DNA of 6,179 bases from Planktotalea sp. (GTDB lineage: Bacteria > Pseudomonadota > Alphaproteobacteria > Rhodobacterales > Rhodobacteraceae), in NCBI GenBank assembly GCA_024645145.1, contig JAHEGL010000080.1, forward strand, positions 1,893 through 8,071, in the 5' to 3' direction. Positions within the stretch are counted from its first letter, which is position 1; each line of letters starts with the position of its first letter. This document shows, in pieces, positions 1 to 5,637 of the stretch. Under the pieces are notes generated by a model. It searched no databases. It had not been told where the DNA came from and saw nothing but the letters and a program-made list of their open reading frames with translations. The position numbers and the translations under genes were made by a program.

Positions 1-1221
1 TTGTCCTGTTGCGCGCAACACGACTTCACCGTCATCAGTGCCAAGATCGACTGTCGTGCGCTCCATCTTTGCGCTGGCCATTTGGCAAGCGATCGTGCGT
101 TTCCAGATCAAATCATAGAGCTTGCGCTGGTCAGGTTCGCTGAGTTTCAGGCTCGCGGCATCTTTGGTCAGTTCAGTCGGACGAATACACTCGTGCGCTT
201 CTTGTGCGTTCTTCGCTTTGTTTTTGTACTCACGCGGGCTGCTTGGCAAATAGTCCTTGCCGTATCGCTCCTCGATCGCATCGCGCGTTTGCGTGATGGC
301 CTCTGGCGCCATGTCGATGCCGTCGGTCCGCATGTATGTGATGTGACCCGCCTCATAAAGCCGCTGTGCGACGTTCATCGTTTGGCGCGCGCCAAAGCCG
401 AATTTACGGCTGGCTTCTTGCTGCAACGTGGACGTCATAAATGGTGCAGACGGGTTGCGCGCTGCCGGCTTTGCTTCGACCGAAGTCGCTTTCAGGGCGC
501 GCGACGTTACAGCTTGAACAGCCAGTTCCGCAGCGGTTTCATTTGCCAAATCGTATTTATCGAGCTTTTTGCCGCCCATTACTGTTAGGCGCGCTTCAAA
601 TTCTTGACCACGCGGCGTAGCCAGGAGCGCTTTGACGGACCAATACTCACGTGCATTAAAGGCTTCAATTTCCTGCTCACGTTCTACGATGATGCGTAAG
701 CAAACAGACTGAACGCGACCGGCAGAGCGAGCGCCGGGCAGCTTGCGCCACAAGACGGGTGATAAGTTAAAGCCTACGAGATAGTCGAGCGCTCGACGCG
801 CGAGATATGCCTCAACAAGCGGTCGGTCCACTTGGCGCGGGTTTTTCATCGCCTCGGTTACGGCCGCCTTGGTGATCGCATTGAACACAACGCGGCTGAC
901 AGGCGTGTCTTTTTTGATCGAACGGCGTTTCGTTAGTGCTTCTTGCAAGTGCCACGAAATGGCTTCGCCTTCACGGTCGGGGTCGGTCGCGAGAATGAGT
1001 TCGTTGTCGTCTTTCAGGGCGTCCGCGATGGCTTTGACATGCTTGCGGCTGTCATTTCCGATTTCCCATTTCATTTCGAAATCAGCTTCGGTGTCGACAG
1101 ATCCGTCTTTTGGCGGCAAGTCGCGCACGTGACCATAAGAGGCGAGGACTGTGTAGTTTGGACCCAAATACTTGTTGATTGTCTTGGCTTTAGCGGGGGA
1201 TTCGACAACTACAACAGGCAT
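1..1221 (-). CDS. topA: DNA topoisomerase I (type IA), N-terminal part, cut by the window edge
   Basis: Relaxes negatively supercoiled DNA in the cytoplasm by cutting one strand through a 5'-phosphotyrosine link. Only the first 407 codons are present; the frame is open to position 1, and the usual protein is roughly twice this long. It opens with MPVVVVESPAKAKTINKYLG, a typical Toprim start with the conserved Glu7. The metal-binding DxDxE motif (D80, D82, E84, in TDPDREGEAISWH) follows. The type IA core carries the active site in the EAGHITYMRTDG stretch, with Tyr296 as the likely catalytic tyrosine (positions 334-336). The C-terminal core and zinc-finger or basic tail lie outside the window. 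The ATG at 1219-1221 is chosen because AAGGA (1228-1232, minus) sits 6 nt upstream and the protein begins at the family's normal first residue. The gene is divergent from the secreted-protein gene at 1407. All visible motifs are intact and identity is secure. Confidence 0.97.
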   Translation of the reverse strand, partial: MPVVVVESPAKAKTINKYLGPNYTVLASYGHVRDLPPKDGSVDTEADFEMKWEIGNDSRKHVKAIADALKDDNELILATDPDREGEAISWHLQEALTKRRSIKKDTPVSRVVFNAITKAAVTEAMKNPRQVDRPLVEAYLARRALDYLVGFNLSPVLWRKLPGARSAGRVQSVCLRIIVEREQEIEAFNAREYWSVKALLATPRGQEFEARLTVMGGKKLDKYDLANETAAELAVQAVTSRALKATSVEAKPAARNPSAPFMTSTLQQEASRKFGFGARQTMNVAQRLYEAGHITYMRTDGIDMAPEAITQTRDAIEERYGKDYLPSSPREYKNKAKNAQEAHECIRPTELTKDAASLKLSEPDQRKLYDLIWKRTIACQMASAKMERTTVDLGTDDGEVVLRATGQ

Positions 1222-1406
1222 ATGATTTCCTTACGACTCGTCTCAAGTACTACGTTTCTTATGGGTGCGTTACATGTGTGGGGAAAGCCCATAATGTCAA
1301 TCGCACCGATTAAAACAGTGCTTGGACATCGCTAAAATTAGAACAAGACAAGCGCAGCGCTGTTGGGTTAACCTGAACTCAGACATTTTGCAAAAGGCCT
1401 AATAAG
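1222..1406. promoter_or_regulatory. Divergent intergenic region between topA and the secreted-protein gene
   Basis: This 185-bp spacer must hold the start signals for topA (minus) and probably for the plus-strand gene at 1407. On the minus strand a perfect TTGACA occurs at 1295-1300 and could be the topA -35 element. The sequence 17-18 nt downstream is a poor -10 match, so this is tentative. Two inverted repeats surround it: TTATGGG/CCCATAA (1259-1265 with 1288-1294) and GGTGCG/CGCACC (1264-1269 with 1302-1307). On the plus side are two perfect 8-bp palindromes, CAGCGCTG (1355-1362) and GGTTAACC (1366-1373), but no convincing sigma70 promoter. No RNA gene was seen. Confidence 0.4.
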
Positions 1407-1862
1407 ATGCGTTTTTTCGATACTATTTGCAGCGCTGTTGTTGTTCTTTTTATCTCAATAAACGCCCTCGCGGCTGAGTACTCTGAACCCGCGCGCGGCA
1501 GCAAAGACCGCATTGCGATGCTCGATGCGGTACGCGCGCATGCTGAAGAACAGCTTGGTGACCCGGTTGAGTTTATTGTTTACGAACTGCGTGTCGCCGG
1601 CCGATTTGGTTTTGCGTCTTTGCAAGCACAACGTCCGGGCGGTGGTGCAATCGATCTATACACGACCCCTGGTCTTAAAAGCGGAACGCTCGAGCCTGAC
1701 TTTATGGACGGTACGAGTATGCAAGCTTTAATGCGTCGTTCTGGGGAAACTTGGGTGGCTGTGCATTGGGCGATTGGGCCCACAGATGTATGGTTTGCCT
1801 ACGGCCCGTTTTGTCGCCGTTATGGCAGCGTGATTAAAGACTATTGCGAAGGCGTGAATTAA
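1407..1862 (+). CDS. Small secreted protein of unknown function
   Basis: A 151-residue protein that I do not recognise as a named family, although its style (RPGGGAIDL, MDGTS, WAIGPTDVWFA) resembles an uncharacterised secreted protein of Rhodobacterales. Residues 1 to about 22 look like a Sec signal peptide: R2, a hydrophobic run from about 7 to 22, and an ALA-AE cleavage site near residues 22-24, so the mature protein should be periplasmic. There is no further membrane segment. The mature part holds two cysteines near the C terminus (C136 and C147), well placed for a disulfide. No catalytic motif is visible. The ATG at 1407 is preferred because it gives a complete signal peptide; the Shine-Dalgarno sequence is weak (AAAGG about 10 nt upstream). 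The gene is inserted between two minus-strand genes, and its TAA overlaps the terminal TAA of the dprA frame. A real gene is likely; the function is unknown. Confidence 0.8.
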   Translation: MRFFDTICSAVVVLFISINALAAEYSEPARGSKDRIAMLDAVRAHAEEQLGDPVEFIVYELRVAGRFGFASLQAQRPGGGAIDLYTTPGLKSGTLEPDFMDGTSMQALMRRSGETWVAVHWAIGPTDVWFAYGPFCRRYGSVIKDYCEGVN

Positions 1863-2077
1863 GCGCGACTGATCAGGCCACCCGGTGCGCGTCTGATCTG
1901 GCCGTCCATTTCAAGGTTGGTGAGAATTGGAATCATGTGACTGGTTCGTGCCCCGATATCGCGTAGAAGTTGATCTTCCGCGATAGGGCTTGGCCCCAAT
2001 CGATTTAGAATTTTCTGATGGAGTTCCCTTGTCTCGGTAAGGCTTCGCTGATGGGGGACGTGCCGCTCCAAATGCAA
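1859..2077 (-). CDS. DprA C-terminal winged-helix domain, detached by an in-frame stop
   Basis: This 72-codon stretch lies in exactly the same frame as the dprA ORF upstream (3007 and 2077 differ by a multiple of three). The two are separated by one TAA (2093-2095) plus five sense codons. Its sequence, from ETRELHQKILNRLGPSPIAE to GQIRRAPGGLISRA, is the winged-helix domain that ends many proteobacterial DprA proteins. It ends at TAA 1859-1861, where a full-length DprA would end, giving about 382 residues in all. There is no ATG at its start. A TTG at 2075-2077 has GGAG 9 nt upstream (2087-2090, minus), so reinitiation is conceivable. It may be a degenerating remnant, a separately translated domain, a readthrough extension, or the product of a sequencing error. 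The domain identity is firm; independent expression is not. Confidence 0.55.
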   Translation of the reverse strand: MHLERHVPHQRSLTETRELHQKILNRLGPSPIAEDQLLRDIGARTSHMIPILTNLEMDGQIRRAPGGLISRA

Positions 2078-2092
2078 AAGAATTTGCTCCGC

Positions 2093-3007
2093 TTACCCTT
2101 CATTCAAAGCCTTCTGCGCCTGAAGCACGACTATAATGTCTTCAGCATTCCGGACTAAAGTGGCACCGTCACGGATAAGCATATTGTAACCAGATGCGCG
2201 TGCGTCGAACGGATGTCCAGGTACAGCGAGCACGTCACGCCCCTGATCCAGCGCATCGCGCGCGGTGATAATGCTGCCAGACTTACCAGCGGCTTCGACC
2301 ACGACACTTGCGCGACACAAACCCGAAATAATGCGATTTCGCATTGGAAAATGCCGCGCGATGGGGGCCATTCCTATTGGTTGCTCGGAAACGAGTGCAC
2401 CGGTTTCCAAGAGGCTTTCCGCAAGCGTCAGATTTTCTGCAGGATAAACCACATCAATGCCACCAGCGAGTACAGCGATTGAGCCAGCTGGTGCTGCCGC
2501 GAGGTGCGCACAAGTATCGATGCCGCGCGCAAGGCCAGACACGACAACATATCCCGCCTCTGCAAGTTCGCCCGCCAGTGTCCGCGCCATGCGTGTGCCC
2601 AAAGAGGATGCATTGCGCGCACCAACCATCGCAACCATCGGCCGCTGCAGAACCTCTGGGTTTCCGCGCAACCAAAGCATTGGCGGGGCATCTTGAATTT
2701 CTGCCAATAAGCTGGGATAGCGTTCTTCACCGCGGCAAATCAAATGCGCACCGATTTGCTTGCCTGCTCGAAATTCACACTCGACAAATTCGCGCGTTGC
2801 GGCAGCATACTTGGTCAATCCCGCTTTTGATGCAATCGCGGGCAATGCTTTTTGGGCCTCAGCTGCGCTGCCATGTTCGTCGAGCAGGCGGTAAAACGTA
2901 GCAATCCCAACGCGACGAGAGCGCAAGAGACGAAGCCAATCTAGACGTTCATCTTCCGTGGCGGGTGGGAGTAGGGGGTGGGTGGAAGAATGGGTGTACG
3001 CGTTCAT
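2093..3007 (-). CDS. dprA: DNA processing protein DprA, ending before its winged-helix domain
   Basis: DprA (Smf) binds incoming single-stranded DNA and loads RecA onto it during natural transformation. The 304-residue ORF has a SAM-like helical N-terminal region (about 20-75) and the Rossmann-type DprA core (about 95-295). The core shows MVGARNASSLGTRMA (127-141), VVSGLARGIDTCAH (155-168), IAVLAGGIDVVYP (177-189), the family signature HFPMRNRIISGL (219-230), SGSIITARDALDQGRDVLAVPGHP (243-266) and GYNMLIRDGATLV (273-285). The ATG at 3005-3007 has GGAG (3013-3016, minus) 5 nt upstream, but this site lies inside a hairpin. TAA at 2093-2095 stops the protein in the interdomain linker, and the missing winged helix continues in frame downstream. 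The ssDNA-binding, dimerising core is complete, so the short form could be functional. dprA lies 87 bp downstream of tldD in the same direction and may be co-transcribed with it. Confidence 0.92.
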   Translation of the reverse strand: MNAYTHSSTHPLLPPATEDERLDWLRLLRSRRVGIATFYRLLDEHGSAAEAQKALPAIASKAGLTKYAAATREFVECEFRAGKQIGAHLICRGEERYPSLLAEIQDAPPMLWLRGNPEVLQRPMVAMVGARNASSLGTRMARTLAGELAEAGYVVVSGLARGIDTCAHLAAAPAGSIAVLAGGIDVVYPAENLTLAESLLETGALVSEQPIGMAPIARHFPMRNRIISGLCRASVVVEAAGKSGSIITARDALDQGRDVLAVPGHPFDARASGYNMLIRDGATLVRNAEDIIVVLQAQKALNEG

Positions 3008-3050
3008 CTCGGCTCCGTCTGCTTACAGAATCAGACCTATCAGAGCCGAG
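3008..3050 (-). promoter_or_regulatory. Hairpin that would hide the dprA ribosome binding site
   Basis: On the transcribed (minus) strand CTCGGCTC (3050-3043) pairs perfectly with GAGCCGAG (3015-3008), and inside it GTCUG (3036-3032) pairs with CAGAC (3021-3017) around a 10-nt loop. The outer 8-bp GC-rich stem ends at the base next to the dprA ATG and includes the GGAG Shine-Dalgarno core. In the folded form the ribosome binding site would be closed. There is no following T-run, so it is not an intrinsic terminator for tldD. The complementarity is seen directly; the regulatory role is inferred. Confidence 0.5.
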
Positions 3051-3094
3051 GTTAATAGCGCGTGAATCGAATTTAGAAAGTTTGAGGCAAAGCC

Positions 3095-4516
3095 CTAAGA
3101 ACCAGCGCCACCGACGGTCAAACCGCCGATCATAAGTGTTGGTTGACCAACGCCAACAGGCACCCATTGGCCTGCTTTTCCGCAATTGCCCATGCCCGGA
3201 TCAAGCGCCATATCGTTGCCCAAAGCCCTGATTTGTTGCATGGCCGTGGCCCCATCGCCAATCAAAGTCGCGCCTTTTACAGGCGCGCTGACTTTGCCGT
3301 TCTCAACGCGGTAGGCCTCTGTGCATGAGAACACAAACTTGCCATTGGTAATGTCGACCTGACCGCCGCCAAAACCAACCGCATAGATCCCATCTTTCAA
3401 GTCAGCGACAATATCTGCTGGCTCTGTGTCGCCACCCAACATGTACGTATTCGTCATCCTTGGCATCGGTGGATGCGCGTAGCTTTCGCGTCTCCCGTTG
3501 CCAGTCGGTTTCACACCCATCAATCGCGCGTTTTGGCGATCCTGCATGTATCCCATCAAAATGCCGTCCTCGATCAGCACGTTCTTGGCCGATGGTGTGC
3601 CTTCATCGTCTATCGTGATTGAGCCGCGTCGATCTGGGATGGTTCCATCATCAAGAACAGTCACCCCTTTTGACGCTACACGTTGCCCCACAAGTCCTGA
3701 AAACGCACTAGAGCCTTTTCGGTTGAAATCGCCCTCTAACCCGTGCCCAACAGCTTCGTGCAGCAAAATGCCGGGCCAGCCTGGGCCAAGCACCACATCC
3801 ATCACCCCAGCCGGGGCAGGGACAGCTTCTAAATTCACCAATGCGCTTCGAAGGGCTTCACGTGCCTTGGGTTGCCAATCTTCTCGCGTGATCAAACCGC
3901 CGAGCGAGATTCGCCCGCCACCACCTGCTGATCCACTTTCACGACGTCCGTTTTGTTCAACGATAACGGATACATTCACGCGCGTCATCGGGCGTGTATC
4001 GCTGACCTCTGCGCCGTCAGGGCGCAAAATCGCTATTTCTTGTAAGGAGGCTGATATTGATGCGCTGACCTGAACAACACGCGTATCAAGATCACGCAAA
4101 AACGTATCGATTTCGCGTAACGTGTCGAGTTTAGCTGTAAACGTGTCTTCGGAGATCGGATCGACGTCTTTGTATAATTTCATATTCGTGGCGCGCGGTG
4201 CATCTGCCAACGTGCCTCCGCCAGCGCCAACAGCCAATCGCGCGGTTTCAGAAGCACGTAAAAGCGCGGTTTCGGAAACTTCGGTCGAGTGCGCGTAGCC
4301 AGTGACTTCGCCCAAAACTGCGCGTAGTCCAAACCCTTCCGATGCATCATACGAGGCGTTTTTCAGTTTTCCGTCGTCAAAAACCAACCCTTCGGATGTC
4401 CGGCGCTCAATGAACAATTCGCCATCATCCGCGCCAGAACAGGCGTTTTGCAGAATTTTCAGCGCACTTTCTTTAGAAAAGTGATCCTGAAAGGGGCGAA
4501 AGGGCTGATGCGTCAT
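3095..4516 (-). CDS. tldD: Metalloprotease TldD
   Basis: Catalytic subunit of the TldD/TldE (PmbA) zinc protease, a cytoplasmic enzyme known for trimming unfolded or modified peptides, for example microcin B17 maturation and CcdA antitoxin turnover. The protein has 473 residues, normal for the family. The N-terminal domain (about 1-200) includes the ELFIERRTSEGLVFDDGKLK segment. The catalytic region carries the zinc motif HEAVGH at 253-258 within GILLHEAVGHGLEGD. The C-terminal domain shows GFGGGQVDITNGKFVFSC (381-398) and MGNCGKAGQ, whose Cys445 corresponds to the expected third zinc ligand. The ATG at 4514-4516 is chosen. A longer frame from TTG at 4570 would start upstream of the TATAAT box at 4545-4550, making it unlikely. 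A GAGAGA run at 4524-4529 (minus) is a modest ribosome binding site. The partner tldE/pmbA is not in this window. The gene is divergent from coxB and upstream of dprA. Confidence 0.96.
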   Translation of the reverse strand: MTHQPFRPFQDHFSKESALKILQNACSGADDGELFIERRTSEGLVFDDGKLKNASYDASEGFGLRAVLGEVTGYAHSTEVSETALLRASETARLAVGAGGGTLADAPRATNMKLYKDVDPISEDTFTAKLDTLREIDTFLRDLDTRVVQVSASISASLQEIAILRPDGAEVSDTRPMTRVNVSVIVEQNGRRESGSAGGGGRISLGGLITREDWQPKAREALRSALVNLEAVPAPAGVMDVVLGPGWPGILLHEAVGHGLEGDFNRKGSSAFSGLVGQRVASKGVTVLDDGTIPDRRGSITIDDEGTPSAKNVLIEDGILMGYMQDRQNARLMGVKPTGNGRRESYAHPPMPRMTNTYMLGGDTEPADIVADLKDGIYAVGFGGGQVDITNGKFVFSCTEAYRVENGKVSAPVKGATLIGDGATAMQQIRALGNDMALDPGMGNCGKAGQWVPVGVGQPTLMIGGLTVGGAGS

Positions 4517-4544
4517 GCGGTGGTCTCTCTCGTATATTGGCGAA

Positions 4545-4550
4545 ATTATA
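4545..4550 (-). promoter_or_regulatory. Likely -10 element of the tldD promoter
   Basis: A perfect TATAAT on the minus strand lies 28 nt upstream of the tldD ATG, predicting a short 5' leader of about 20 nt. No good -35 match sits 16-18 nt further upstream; the nearest is TTGCGG (4565-4570) with a 14-nt spacer. The box falls between the chosen ATG and the alternative TTG start, so it supports the ATG. Confidence 0.45.
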
Positions 4551-4621
4551 GAAGCGTCCGTTTGCCGCAACGCCTAGTCTTTATTTAGTAGTAAGGATAT
4601 GGTTTTAAACAGCTCAAAGAC

Positions 4622-4676
4622 AACGTCCGTGACTCGCCATCACGGGAGGATAGGGACGTTTACTTGAAAATAAACG
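4622..4676 (+). promoter_or_regulatory. Dyad-rich coxB leader with overlapping hairpins
   Basis: Three inverted repeats are packed here. AACGTCC (4622-4628) pairs with GGACGTT (4654-4660). CCGTGA (4627-4632) pairs with TCACGG (4640-4645) around a 7-nt loop. CGTTTA (4657-4662) pairs with TAAACG (4671-4676) around an 8-nt loop. The first and third share 4657-4660 and cannot form fully at the same time. If this lies in the coxB transcript it could switch between folds; if not, the dyads could be operators. The pairing is seen; the role is inferred. Confidence 0.3.
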
Positions 4677-4693
4677 ACTATAACAGATTTGAC

Positions 4694-4706
4694 TGGCATT
4701 TTGCCA
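4694..4706. promoter_or_regulatory. Palindrome TGGCA-N3-TGCCA upstream of coxB
   Basis: A 13-bp dyad with perfect 5-bp arms lies 19 bp upstream of the coxB start codon. It could be a binding site for a dimeric regulator or a small hairpin next to the ribosome binding site. A dyad of this size can also occur by chance. Confidence 0.2.
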
Positions 4707-4725
4707 CTATCGATCAGGGTGTACT

Positions 4726-5568
4726 ATGCAACTGAAAAAAACTCTCTCCGGCCTTTTGGCAGCATTCGCAGCAGTTCCTGCTATGGCGCAAGAAGGTCTT
4801 GAAGTGGTCGGTCAACCGATCCCAGGCGGCATCGGCTTTCAGCCTGCTGCAACAGAACTTATGCGCGATATCCGCTGGCTTGATGGCATGCTGAATATCA
4901 TCATTACTGTCATCACGCTGTTCGTAACCGCGTTGATCATTTACTGCATCGTGCGCTACAGCCGCAAAGCGAACCCGACACCTGGCACGTTTACGCACAA
5001 CTCCCCGATTGAGGTGGCGTGGACGGTTATTCCTATTGTTGTTCTTGTCTTCATCGGTGCGTTTTCGCTGCCTATCTTGTTCAAGCAGCAAGAAATCCCA
5101 AAAGCAGACATCACAATCAAAGTGACCGGTTACCAATGGTATTGGGGTTATGAGTACGTTGATCACGAGTTTGGCTTTGATAGCTTTATGCTTGCCAAAG
5201 AAGAGCTTGCAGACTCTGGCTATGCGCCGGAGCAGTATTTGCTCGCGACAGACACCGCCGTTGTTGTTCCTGTTGGCAAGACAGTCGTAATGAATGTTAC
5301 CGGTGCAGACGTCATCCACTCTTGGACGATCCCAGCGTTCGGTGTGAAGCAAGACGCGGTTCCGGGACGTATCGCACAGCTTTGGTTTGCTGCTGAAAAA
5401 GAAGGTATTTATTTCGGCCAGTGTTCTGAGCTTTGCGGTAAAGACCACGCCTACATGCCCATCACGGTCAAAGTGGTCAGCGAAGCAGCATACGAGCAGT
5501 GGTTGAATGGTGCGATTGAGGAATACGCAGGTGTTCCACAGCCGTACAAAGTTGCTGACGCGAAATAA
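4726..5568 (+). CDS. coxB: Cytochrome c oxidase subunit II (CuA subunit, aa3 type)
   Basis: Accepts electrons from cytochrome c through a binuclear CuA centre on the periplasmic side of the membrane and passes them to subunit I. The protein has 280 residues. Residues 1-21 are a signal peptide with AMA-QE as the likely cleavage site. Two membrane helices follow (about 54-77 and 98-119), then the aromatic [10 protein letters not shown] segment (135-144) that links to heme a electron entry. The periplasmic cupredoxin domain holds all CuA ligands: His198 in VIHSW, then Cys233, Glu235, Cys237, His241 and Met244 in [15 protein letters not shown]. The ATG at 4726 has AGGG 6 nt upstream. This is the ctaC gene of alphaproteobacterial nomenclature. 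It is followed 69 bp later by ctaB, matching the ctaC-ctaB-ctaG-ctaE operon of Paracoccus and relatives. Subunit I is not in the window. Confidence 0.98.
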   Translation: MQLKKTLSGLLAAFAAVPAMAQEGLEVVGQPIPGGIGFQPAATELMRDIRWLDGMLNIIITVITLFVTALIIYCIVRYSRKANPTPGTFTHNSPIEVAWTVIPIVVLVFIGAFSLPILFKQQEIPKADITIKVTGYQWYWGYEYVDHEFGFDSFMLAKEELADSGYAPEQYLLATDTAVVVPVGKTVVMNVTGADVIHSWTIPAFGVKQDAVPGRIAQLWFAAEKEGIYFGQCSELCGKDHAYMPITVKVVSEAAYEQWLNGAIEEYAGVPQPYKVADAK

Positions 5569-5585
5569 GCGAAAGACTGAATAGC

Positions 5586-5610
5586 CGCGCGGGGTTTCTA
5601 CCCTCGCGCG
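5586..5610 (+). promoter_or_regulatory. Stem-loop between coxB and ctaB
   Basis: CGCGCGGGG (5586-5594) folds on CCCTCGCGCG (5601-5610) around a 6-nt loop TTTCTA, giving 9 pairs with one G-U and one bulged C. No T-run follows, so it is not a typical intrinsic terminator. A processing or mRNA-stability element that lets the two cistrons be expressed at different levels is one possible reading. Confidence 0.35.
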
Positions 5611-5637
5611 CTACACGCCGACGAGTTGAAAGAGATC

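Larger units (their letters stand above)
4517..4725. promoter_or_regulatory. Divergent tldD/coxB control region
   Basis: This spacer of about 209 bp holds the promoters of tldD (minus) and of the oxidase cluster (plus). The tldD side shows TATAAT at 4545-4550. The coxB side has no clear sigma70 promoter: TTGCCG at 4562-4567 has only a poor -10 partner near 4586. Its AT-rich stretch 4575-4612 followed by a dyad-rich stretch 4622-4706 suggests a structured leader or operator. A 7-bp direct repeat CGTCCGT occurs at 4555-4561 and 4624-4630. No FNR-type box (TTGAT-N4-ATCAA) was seen. Confidence 0.4.

Noticed and set aside
1..588. Long plus-strand open frame over topA, and another at 943-1335
   Set aside because: Both lie antisense to a clearly real topA frame with intact Toprim and catalytic-tyrosine motifs. 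Their products have no recognisable domain and are rich in Arg, Cys and Phe, as antisense shadows usually are.
1869..1903. Near-direct repeat CTGATC(A/T)GGCC and inverted GATCAG/CTGATC at the end of dprA
   Set aside because: It falls in codons for the conserved winged-helix C terminus (GQIRR and GGLIS) and is explained by coding sequence. It has no T-run to act as a terminator.
3008..3050. Intrinsic terminator for tldD
   Set aside because: The stem is strong but is followed by the dprA start codon rather than a T-run, so it fits translational control better than termination.
3498..4073. 191-codon plus-strand open frame within tldD
   Set aside because: It is antisense to the zinc-motif region of tldD. 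Its Pro/Ser/Arg-rich, low-complexity composition has no domain, so it is a shadow of codon bias.
4517..4570. Longer tldD start at TTG 4570, adding 18 residues
   Set aside because: The added residues do not look like TldD, and the TATAAT box at 4545-4550 lies downstream of this codon. The ATG at 4516 gives a family-typical length.
4714..5448. 244-codon minus-strand open frame over coxB
   Set aside because: It is antisense to coxB with its complete CuA site. The translation is Asn/Arg/Cys-rich with no recognisable family, and there is no supporting start signal.
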